Positions 1 through 5,761 of a DNA stretch of 6,053 bases are shown here, piece after piece; the stretch's first letter is position 1, and each line of letters starts with the position of its first letter. The notes below the pieces were generated by a model that was not told the origin of the DNA, did no database searches, and worked only from the letters and a program-made list of their open reading frames with translations. This stretch comes from Bacteroidales bacterium. GTDB lineage: Bacteria > Bacteroidota > Bacteroidia > Bacteroidales > UBA932. Position numbers and translations under genes: made by a program. Where the stretch lies: assembly GCA_004552615.1 (NCBI GenBank), contig SFNZ01000093.1, positions 1 through 6,053 of the forward strand, written 5' to 3'.

Positions 1-34
1 CCCTTTTTATTCATAAATCCGGGACGGAATAGTA

Positions 35-60
35 TTTGTTTCGAAATTTTCATAACTTTG
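35..60 (+). promoter_or_regulatory. Candidate Bacteroidota promoter of the phosphoesterase gene
   Basis: Positions 53-60 read TAACTTTG, an exact match to the Bacteroides -7 element TAnnTTTG. A TTTG at 35-38 could be the -33 element, but the 14 bp between them is shorter than the roughly 20 bp usually quoted, so only the -7 box is well supported. Transcription would start near 65-68 and leave a leader of about 30 nt before the ATG at 95. The 8-bp palindrome TTTCGAAA (39-46) lies between the two elements and could be an operator or chance. Confidence 0.5.
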
Positions 61-94
61 TCAAAACAGATAGAAAGACTAACTGACACGTATT

Positions 95-1891
95 ATGAAA
101 TTAAAAAATTTTCTTAATGCTTTTTTTGCATTTTCCCTCTCCGTATGTCTTGTAGCCTGCGGCGGAGACAACAATGATCCTGACCCGGCTCCGAAACCGG
201 ATCCGACCCCAACTCCTACGACAGGAGACCCGGTCCTGGCTGACCTTACCGAGTCCCAGATAAATGGAACGACAATCAACGCTTCGACCACTGTAGCAGG
301 ACTTATCAAGGATTCAAAGACAGGAAAAGGAATCAAGGGCGTCCCTGTGACGGACGGCTATTCATATACTGTTACTGATGACAACGGAGTGTATCAGATG
401 GCACGTGCTTCGAAATCGCGCAAGGTGTATTATACGACTCCTGCCGAATATGAGGTATATCTGGATTCTAAATACAGTCTCCCTTGCTTCTTCTCTCCGG
501 GGACTTTCTCTTCATCCAAGAAATACAGGGTGGATTTCACCCTCACGCCTCTTGCCGCCGTTGAGGATGACTTCACGCTTATAGCCATTGGCGACCCTCA
601 GTGCAGCGTGGCCGACGAGGCGAGAAGATATTCCAACGAGACAATCAAGGATATTGTCAGCGTCAGCGGTTCATACAAGAACGTGTATGCCGTCACTCTC
701 GGAGACATCACTTTCGACAGCGCCAACCTGTGGTCTACGATGAGGGCTTCCATGTCCAATGTCAAGGCCGGAGGACGTGCCCTGCCGTTCTTCCAGTGCA
801 TCGGAAACCATGACCACAACTCCCTGATGGATGATACCGGCAATGATGAGGATGACGACTACAGGGCTACTCTGAAATATGAGGAGACATTCGGCCCTAC
901 TGACTATTCGTTCGACAGGGGCAAGGCTCATATTATCGTGATGGATGATATCATGGTGACATCCAAGACCACATCCTCAAAGTATAATGAATATACATGG
1001 GAGTACAACGGCGGTCTTACCGATACCAAGATGAAGTGGCTGAATGCCGACCTCGCAAATGTCAGCGACAAGGGGAACAAGCTCGTGATCCTCTGCATGC
1101 ATATTCCTCTCAGGGGAGGCAGCAACAGCGGCGGAGCCAATGTCAACAAGGACAAGCATTATACCGACATACTCAATGCCCTCAAGCAGTTCAAGGAGGC
1201 TCATGTCATGATTGGCCATACGCATTATCCACAGAACTATATCCATACCGGTTACAAGGCCGCCGGCGGACAGCCGATTTACGAGCATGTGCATCAGGCT
1301 GCCTGCGGTGCATGGTGGAGCTGCAACTCTTCCGTAATCGGAGCGCCTAACGGATACAATATCTACACTGTTTCCGGAGCAAGCATTCCTGACTGGGTGA
1401 ACAAGGCTACCGGCAAGGAGGATACCTATCAGATGAGAGTTTACGACGGCAACCAGATATACAATGGAACAAAGGGATTCGCCCTCAACTGGTACACTGC
1501 CAATCAGACTGCCGGCTCAAAGAGCATTACCGTCAAGGGCAATGCGAACTTCAAGGGTTGCTTCGTCGCCGAAATCTGGGATGATGACGATACTAACTGG
1601 AAGGTGGAACTTTGGCAGAACGGCAACAAAGTGGGTGATTTCAAGAGGGTTGCGAACGGTCAGAGTGCCAATGTCTGCGTGGCTGCATATTATTTCAACG
1701 AATTGGGCAAGAACACCACCACATGGAGCTCGACCACTGCAAGCCACTATTGGTACTGCGCAGCGCCTGGTGGAAAGGCTCCGGCAGATGTGACCGGATG
1801 GGAGGTCAGGGCTACCCAGACCATTCCTACGAGCGGCAAGACCAAGACTTACACGAGAAATGACATGACCAAGAACTACTCCGAGTTCTAG
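95..1891 (+). CDS. Lipoprotein calcineurin-like metallophosphoesterase
   Basis: Predicted outer-membrane-anchored, metal-dependent phosphoesterase of 598 residues; the substrate is not identifiable. Residues 1-21 form a lipoprotein signal peptide with lipobox LVAC (lipidated Cys22). The following CGGDNND acidic stretch resembles the surface-export signal of Bacteroidota lipoproteins, and a Pro/Asp/Thr tether runs to about residue 46. Residues about 64-155 look like a carboxypeptidase-regulatory-like beta domain (MetallophosN type). The catalytic domain (about 160-380) shows DPQ (167-169), GD (203-204), GNHD (237-240), His336 and GHTH (374-377), the two-metal ligand set. The first motif has Gln where classical members have His, which I believe is usual in this subfamily. 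Residues about 385-595 match the C-terminal MetallophosC-type domain, including an APNGY segment (417-421). The start at 95 gives a complete signal peptide. The gene is alone on its strand and converges on the lipoprotein gene, 8 bp away. The family call is firm; surface location is inferred. Confidence 0.93.
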   Translation: MKLKNFLNAFFAFSLSVCLVACGGDNNDPDPAPKPDPTPTPTTGDPVLADLTESQINGTTINASTTVAGLIKDSKTGKGIKGVPVTDGYSYTVTDDNGVYQMARASKSRKVYYTTPAEYEVYLDSKYSLPCFFSPGTFSSSKKYRVDFTLTPLAAVEDDFTLIAIGDPQCSVADEARRYSNETIKDIVSVSGSYKNVYAVTLGDITFDSANLWSTMRASMSNVKAGGRALPFFQCIGNHDHNSLMDDTGNDEDDDYRATLKYEETFGPTDYSFDRGKAHIIVMDDIMVTSKTTSSKYNEYTWEYNGGLTDTKMKWLNADLANVSDKGNKLVILCMHIPLRGGSNSGGANVNKDKHYTDILNALKQFKEAHVMIGHTHYPQNYIHTGYKAAGGQPIYEHVHQAACGAWWSCNSSVIGAPNGYNIYTVSGASIPDWVNKATGKEDTYQMRVYDGNQIYNGTKGFALNWYTANQTAGSKSITVKGNANFKGCFVAEIWDDDDTNWKVELWQNGNKVGDFKRVANGQSANVCVAAYYFNELGKNTTTWSSTTASHYWYCAAPGGKAPADVTGWEVRATQTIPTSGKTKTYTRNDMTKNYSEF

Positions 1892-1899
1892 AAAAATTC

Positions 1900-2718
1900 T
1901 CAGTAATACCGTATTTCACGGGTGATGATTTCGCCGGGTTCGCTTTCCTGACCAAAGAAAGTGGCCCGGCGAATCCAGTTTCCTTTGTGGTCATATTCGT
2001 ATTCGTACCTGGCCGTGGTCCCGTCCACCTTCTCGTGCCAGAAGAGATTTTCCTTGGTGTCCACCAATGTGTTGTAACTGCTTACGGGCAGATTGCGGAC
2101 ATCGTATTCCAGACTGATGTCGAGGCCTTCGGACTTGCCGTAAAGGAGTTTGCCGGCATGATTCATTCTTCCGCGGCCCACTGCGATGGTGTCAAGTCCG
2201 GAATCCAGGAGCACCTGTACGAAATCGTCCCCCGTGAACGTGTTCCTCGTGACGTTCTCGAGATCACATTCCTGATAGAAACGGGTCTCTACAATGTGTT
2301 TGCCGTCATTCTCGTTTTCCCATCTCTGGACTTCCTGGCTGTTCAGATTGTAAACGGTGTATTTCCGGATGAACCGGCCGTCGAATTCGTATTCGAACCG
2401 GCCGGAGTCTTCATTGTTCTTGTCGAAAGCTGTCATCGTGGCTGTCGTCCCGTCCTTGCTGTAGACATATCTCTCGCCGCATTCCGTATTGCCTTCAGGG
2501 TCGGTGTAGCGCAACAGGGTGCATTGCCCGCGGCGGTTGAATTCCGCATCGTAATTTGAATTGAAATCGAGAGGGGATGCGCTCCTCACCACTATCTCCC
2601 TGACCGGGCACACGAGCCCGAACCGGGTAAGGTCATTGTGCTCCGCAGGCTCTGTCCCGCAGGAGGATACGACTATCATTGCAGTACTTGCCGCAACAAT
2701 GAATTTCCACGATGTCAT
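1900..2718 (-). CDS. Lipoprotein of unknown function with YD/RHS-like strands
   Basis: A 272-residue protein I cannot assign to a function. Residues 1-19 form a short lipoprotein signal with one Lys (K5), a hydrophobic core and lipobox VSSC, lipidating Cys20. Unlike the phosphoesterase, the residues after Cys (GTEPAEHN) are only mildly acidic, so surface exposure is less clear. The mature part is rich in Tyr, Asp, Asn and Gly and has repeated aromatic-acidic hairpins: AEFNRRGQ (58-65), FEYEFDGRF (108-116) and YEYEYDHKGNW (238-248). These recall the YD strands of RHS-like beta structures that are common in uncharacterised Bacteroidales lipoproteins. There is no catalytic motif. It is probably the last gene of the cluster, 20 bp after the transporter, and has no promoter-like box of its own. 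The leader is A/T-rich without a Shine-Dalgarno site, normal for the phylum. A role in envelope or transporter support is only a guess from position. Confidence 0.85.
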   Translation of the reverse strand: MTSWKFIVAASTAMIVVSSCGTEPAEHNDLTRFGLVCPVREIVVRSASPLDFNSNYDAEFNRRGQCTLLRYTDPEGNTECGERYVYSKDGTTATMTAFDKNNEDSGRFEYEFDGRFIRKYTVYNLNSQEVQRWENENDGKHIVETRFYQECDLENVTRNTFTGDDFVQVLLDSGLDTIAVGRGRMNHAGKLLYGKSEGLDISLEYDVRNLPVSSYNTLVDTKENLFWHEKVDGTTARYEYEYDHKGNWIRRATFFGQESEPGEIITREIRYY

Positions 2719-2738
2719 TATAGCCCGTTATTGTTTTA

Positions 2739-4124
2739 TCATCCTTTTTCTATTTCCTTCATCACAGCTTCAGCCTTTTCATAGCCGTTGGCCGGAGCCT
2801 TCCACATCAGGGCGATGATGACGGAGCCAACTATGCCGATGATGACTGATACCAGGAATACGAGGTCCCAGGACTTGTCGGCGAGGAATCCGAATACCAG
2901 GCCGGAAATCACGGTGCTGGCATATCCGAAGATGCCGAGAATTCCGTTGGCGGTGGCGCAGGCGTGCTTGGTGGCCTGGTTGGAGGCCGAAGTTCCGAGG
3001 AGTGCCTGCGGGCCGTAGATGAAGAAACTCGAGAGGCAGAGGAATATGGCTGCAAGCCAGTTGGCTCCTTCAGGGGATTTCCAGAAGAGGAAGAATGAGA
3101 GTGTCGCGCCTACGGTGCAGATGAAGCAGGTCCTGTGGGCACGGCTTTTCATGAACTTGTCCGTGAACCAGCCTGCGAGCATCATTCCGGCGATGCCTCC
3201 GACGAGCTCGGATACGGCTACTACAGTGCCGGCCGTAGCGATTTCCATTCCCTTGTACTGGGTGAGGAATGTCGTGCCCCAGTCGAGAATGGTGAATCTT
3301 ACGACATATACGCAGAAATTGCCGAAGGCCAGAATCCAGATGAGAGGATTCCTGAACACCATTCTGTTGATGAATTTCTTGAAGTCGCTGCCTGACATCT
3401 CCTGTGCAGGGGCATTGTCGCACGACTCTCCTTTCTCTTCTTTTTCAATCTCCTCTATTTCAGGGAGTCCGACGGAAGAAGGGGTGTCCTTCAGGGTGAA
3501 GAACAGGGCTATGGCCCCGATGATTGCGATGGCTGCAGGTATCGCGAAGCAGAGTTGCCATGCGCTGTAGCCGTAATGTTTCAGAAGGAATCCGCAGAGC
3601 AGGCTTATGAGGCCGGCTCCGATGGAGTGCGATGCATTCCAGATGGATTGCTTGGTGGCGAGTTCCTCAGGCCTTATCCAATGGCACATCAGGCTGATGC
3701 ACGGAGGTACGCCCATGCCCTGGAAATATCCGTTCAGCACCCACAGGGAGCCGATTATGTAGACGAGAGCCATTGTCGCCTTGCCGTCAGTGTCGAGAAC
3801 GTTCATGAATGAGTTCATCGACGGGCTGAAGCAGATGGCGAGGTTGGTCAATGCCGAGAGGATGAGTCCGGCTGTCATGAGTTTGCGCCGGTTGAACCTG
3901 TCTGCGAGGAATCCGTTGACGAATCTCGAGAGTCCGTATATGATGCCGTTCAGGGTCAGGAAAAGTCCGAGCTGTACCTTGGAGATGCCGAGGGTTTCCT
4001 CCATGGCCGGCATGACGATGCTGAAATGTTTCCTTACGAAATAATAGAGCGCATATCCTATCATGAGTGTGATCAGGGTGCGCCACTGCCAGTAATTGTA
4101 ACGCTTGGTAGTCTGAGTGTCCAT
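2739..4124 (-). CDS. MFS transporter, organophosphate:phosphate antiporter (GlpT/UhpT-like)
   Basis: A 461-residue inner-membrane transporter with about 12 hydrophobic segments, close to the length of E. coli GlpT. The N-terminal segment GYALYYFVRKHFS (23-35) matches the OPA-family signature. Arg31 corresponds to GlpT Arg45, His166 in WNASHSIG to GlpT His165, and Arg276 in VVRFTILDW to GlpT Arg269. These are the residues that bind the substrate phosphate in GlpT, so exchange of a phosphate ester for inorganic phosphate is well supported. The actual ester (glycerol-3-phosphate, hexose phosphate or other) is not. A charged, Glu-rich cytoplasmic loop (about 213-255) joins the two halves. IYGPQ (369-373) and the Gly-rich helix after it also match the family. 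The gene starts 15 bp after the ABC ATPase stop and ends 20 bp before the lipoprotein gene, so co-transcription is likely. UhpC-like sensing instead of transport is possible but less likely without a two-component system nearby. Confidence 0.92.
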   Translation of the reverse strand: MDTQTTKRYNYWQWRTLITLMIGYALYYFVRKHFSIVMPAMEETLGISKVQLGLFLTLNGIIYGLSRFVNGFLADRFNRRKLMTAGLILSALTNLAICFSPSMNSFMNVLDTDGKATMALVYIIGSLWVLNGYFQGMGVPPCISLMCHWIRPEELATKQSIWNASHSIGAGLISLLCGFLLKHYGYSAWQLCFAIPAAIAIIGAIALFFTLKDTPSSVGLPEIEEIEKEEKGESCDNAPAQEMSGSDFKKFINRMVFRNPLIWILAFGNFCVYVVRFTILDWGTTFLTQYKGMEIATAGTVVAVSELVGGIAGMMLAGWFTDKFMKSRAHRTCFICTVGATLSFFLFWKSPEGANWLAAIFLCLSSFFIYGPQALLGTSASNQATKHACATANGILGIFGYASTVISGLVFGFLADKSWDLVFLVSVIIGIVGSVIIALMWKAPANGYEKAEAVMKEIEKG

Positions 4125-4139
4125 TTTTGGTTTGATTTG

Positions 4140-4802
4140 TTATTGGTTATCAATGAATAATCCGTCTTTCATGAAGAGTGTCCTGTCGCACATTCCGGCG
4201 AGGTCCGGGTCGTGGGTGACGATGACTATGGTCTGGCCGAACTCGTCCCGGAGGCGGAAGAAAAGTTTGTGGAGCTCGGTCTTGGTGACGCTGTCGAGAT
4301 TGCCGGAAGGCTCGTCCGCGAAGAGGACTGCAGGGTTGTTGACGAGGGCTCTTGCTATGGCGACCCGCTGCTGTTCTCCGCCGGAAAGTTCCGAAGGCTT
4401 GTGCCCGGTGCGCTCTTTCAGTCCGAGGGTGTCGAGGAGTTCCAGGGCTTTTGCCGCAGCTTCTTTCTCGCTTCTGCCGGCAATCAGGGCCGGAATCATT
4501 ACGTTTTCGAGGGAAGTGAATTCCGGAAGAAGGTGGTGGAACTGGAAGACGAAGCCGATTCTCCTGTTGCGGAAATGGCTTATTTCCTTGCGGTTGAGGT
4601 GCAGGACATCGGTTCCGTCAATGGTCAGGGAGCCGAAGTCCGGTGTGGACAGGGTGCCGAGAATCTGGAGCAATGTGGACTTGCCGGCTCCTGAGGCGCC
4701 CATGATGGATACCACCTCGGATTTACCGGCTTGAAAATCAATGCCTTTCAGGACCTTGAGAGTCCCGAATGCCTTCACAATTCCTTTTGCTTCAATCATC
4801 AT
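4140..4802 (-). CDS. lolD: ABC transporter ATPase, LolD/MacB type
   Basis: A 220-residue ATP-binding subunit with every motif intact: Walker A GASGAGKST (35-43), Q-loop Gln87 in FQFHHLLPEFTSLENV, signature LSGGEQQ (139-145), Walker B VLFADE (159-164), D-loop SGNLD and switch His197. The Q-loop sequence and the small size are typical of LolD, which drives release of lipoproteins from the inner membrane, and of related MacB/FtsE ATPases. The LolD name is therefore probable, not proven. No LolC/LolE-like permease is in the window, so the partner must be encoded elsewhere. The frame stays open upstream to 5045, but those residues lack ABC character and lie antisense to the Fic gene. Homologues begin at MIEA, so I take the ATG-ATG pair at 4802/4799 as the start. 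A TAnnTTTG box ends 5 nt upstream of it. This is the first gene of the presumed three-gene cluster. Confidence 0.92.
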   Translation of the reverse strand: MMIEAKGIVKAFGTLKVLKGIDFQAGKSEVVSIMGASGAGKSTLLQILGTLSTPDFGSLTIDGTDVLHLNRKEISHFRNRRIGFVFQFHHLLPEFTSLENVMIPALIAGRSEKEAAAKALELLDTLGLKERTGHKPSELSGGEQQRVAIARALVNNPAVLFADEPSGNLDSVTKTELHKLFFRLRDEFGQTIVIVTHDPDLAGMCDRTLFMKDGLFIDNQ

Positions 4803-4807
4803 GAGTA

Positions 4808-4815
4808 CAAAGATA
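4808..4815 (-). promoter_or_regulatory. Candidate -7 box of the ABC ATPase-transporter-lipoprotein cluster
   Basis: Read on the minus strand this is TATCTTTG, an exact TAnnTTTG match. Only 5 nt separate it from the first ATG (4802). Since transcription normally begins a few nucleotides after this box, the mRNA would start at or next to the ATG-ATG pair and be leaderless or nearly so. I see no good -33 TTTG at the usual distance, so this rests on a single box. Confidence 0.45.
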
Positions 4816-4837
4816 AGTTTTTTTGAGGAAAACATTT

Positions 4838-4849
4838 CGTTTTGAAACG
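4838..4849. repeat. Small inverted repeat between divergent genes
   Basis: CGTTT-TG-AAACG has two 5-bp arms around a 2-bp centre. It lies in the 81-bp divergent gap, between the minus-strand box at 4808-4815 and the plus-strand box at 4857-4864. It could be an operator for a dimeric regulator. The arms are short enough to occur by chance. Confidence 0.25.
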
Positions 4850-4856
4850 GATTTGC

Positions 4857-4872
4857 TATCTTTATAGGAAAG
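4857..4872 (+). promoter_or_regulatory. Weak candidate promoter and ribosome-binding site of the Fic gene
   Basis: TATCTTTA (4857-4864) matches TAnnTTTG except for its last base. AGGAAAG (4866-4872), 11 nt before the ATG at 4884, is a Shine-Dalgarno-like stretch, which is not common before genes in this phylum. The two nearly abut, so if the box is the real promoter, transcription would begin at or inside the AGGAAAG stretch. One of the two is therefore probably coincidental. Confidence 0.25.
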
Positions 4873-4883
4873 AATAATGCGTT

Positions 4884-5756
4884 ATGACCAAAGTTTCTTT
4901 CCGGTTTTTCAATGACATGGTGGTCAGGGCTGTTTGGGATGAGGAGAATGCCAAATGGTGGTTCAGCGTGCCTGATGTTGTCGGGGTGTTGAACGGCCAG
5001 AATGACTATGCGAAGAATAGAAATTATTGGAAGTATCTGAAACACAAGTTAAAAAACTCCTCGCCCCAGTTGGTTAGTGAGACTAACCAGCTCAAATTAA
5101 TGGCAGCTGATGGGAAATCTTATATTACAGACGTCCTCGACTCTTCGGGTATTGTTGAACTGGCCAAGTCAATGCCGAACAACAAGGCGGCCGGCTTCAT
5201 CGAGTGGTTCGTCAACGGCGAGAATACGGTTGACGGAAAAAGTAAGGAGAAGGCCTATTCGCTTTTCGGGAGTTCTCTGCTTGACAGTATAGAGGTAGGC
5301 ACCGTCAATGGGCTACAGCAGATTCACGCTTATCTATTCGGCGGTTTGTACGACTTCGCGGGACAAATCCGGCAAGTGAATATCTCAAAAGGGGGATTCA
5401 CTTTCGCTCCGGCTGCGTTCCTGCATCAGGCGTTGGCGAATATAGAACTGATGCCGGAAGGGAATTTCGATGAGATTGTGGACAAATATGTTGAGATGAA
5501 TGTCGCTCACCCGTTCCGTGAGGGGAATGGAAGGACTACCAGAATATGGCTGGACTTGATTCTGAAGAAGCGTCTCGGAATGTGCGTGGACTGGAGTCGG
5601 ATTGACAAGTATGCATATCTCTCGGCGATGGAGCGAAGTGTCGTGAACACTGCTGCCATAAAGGACCTGCTTCGTAATGCCCTGACGGACAAGGTGGACG
5701 ACAGGGAAATATTCATGAAGGGGATTGATTATTCGTATTATTACGAGGAAGGTTAA
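4884..5756 (+). CDS. Bro-N-like/Fic-domain protein, probable AMP-transferase
   Basis: A 290-residue, two-domain, apparently cytoplasmic protein with no signal peptide. Residues about 5-112 (start FRFFN, then WWFSVPDVVGVL at 25-36 and a GFIEWF helix at 104-109) resemble the Bro-N/antirepressor N-domain of phage proteins, which is often DNA-binding. Residues about 125-270 are a Fic domain: helix IHAYLFGGLYDFAGQIR (147-163), the target-docking flap around NISKGGFTFAP, and the full active-site motif HPFREGNGRTTR (209-220). That motif has catalytic His209, acidic Glu213, the Asn-Gly anion hole and Arg217/Arg220. Intact motifs predict transfer of AMP to a hydroxyl of a target protein, which is unknown. 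The C-terminus is SYYYEEG (284-290), close to but not matching the class III inhibitory motif (S/T)xxxE(G/N), and the protein stops there. A transposase fragment follows at once. No separate antitoxin gene is adjacent. The gene is divergent from the ABC cluster. Confidence 0.9.
   Translation: MTKVSFRFFNDMVVRAVWDEENAKWWFSVPDVVGVLNGQNDYAKNRNYWKYLKHKLKNSSPQLVSETNQLKLMAADGKSYITDVLDSSGIVELAKSMPNNKAAGFIEWFVNGENTVDGKSKEKAYSLFGSSLLDSIEVGTVNGLQQIHAYLFGGLYDFAGQIRQVNISKGGFTFAPAAFLHQALANIELMPEGNFDEIVDKYVEMNVAHPFREGNGRTTRIWLDLILKKRLGMCVDWSRIDKYAYLSAMERSVVNTAAIKDLLRNALTDKVDDREIFMKGIDYSYYYEEG
5068..5092 (+). repeat. Intragenic hairpin in the Fic gene
   Basis: The arms AGTTGGTTAGT (5068-5078) and ACTAACCAGCT (5082-5092) pair over 11 positions with one G-U wobble around the 3-nt loop GAG. 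It lies inside the Fic reading frame, over residues about 62-70 (QLVSETNQL), near the end of the Bro-N-like half. No T-run follows on the plus strand, so it is not a standard terminator. The coded protein segment is conserved in relatives as I recall them, so the symmetry may be a by-product of coding. Confidence 0.5.
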
Positions 5757-5761
5757 AATGG

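Noticed and set aside
35..46. TTTG (35-38) as a firm -33 element
   Set aside because: Its spacing to the -7 box is only 14 bp, shorter than usual, so it was kept only as a possibility.
1890..1900. AGAA-AAA-TTCT mini-hairpin between the convergent genes as a terminator
   Set aside because: A 4-bp A/T-rich stem with no G+C core or T-run is too weak to call.
1987..2559. 190-codon plus-strand frame across the lipoprotein gene
   Set aside because: It is fully antisense to a gene with a clear signal peptide and its translation shows no recognisable domain; it is a shadow of the real gene's codon pattern.
4117..4734. 205-codon plus-strand frame across the ABC ATPase gene
   Set aside because: It is Ser/Arg-rich shadow sequence opposite a gene with every ABC motif intact.
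4877..4915. Twelve-codon frame (ATG at 4877) overlapping the Fic start, a possible upstream regulatory peptide
   Set aside because: It is very short with nothing to distinguish it from chance. The ATG at 4884 opens the frame with the Bro-N-like domain.
4803..5045. In-frame N-terminal extension of the ABC ATPase up to 5045 (81 extra residues)
   Set aside because: The extra residues lack ABC-family character, lie antisense to the start of the Fic gene, and homologues begin at MIEA. The ATG-ATG at 4802/4799 is the better start.
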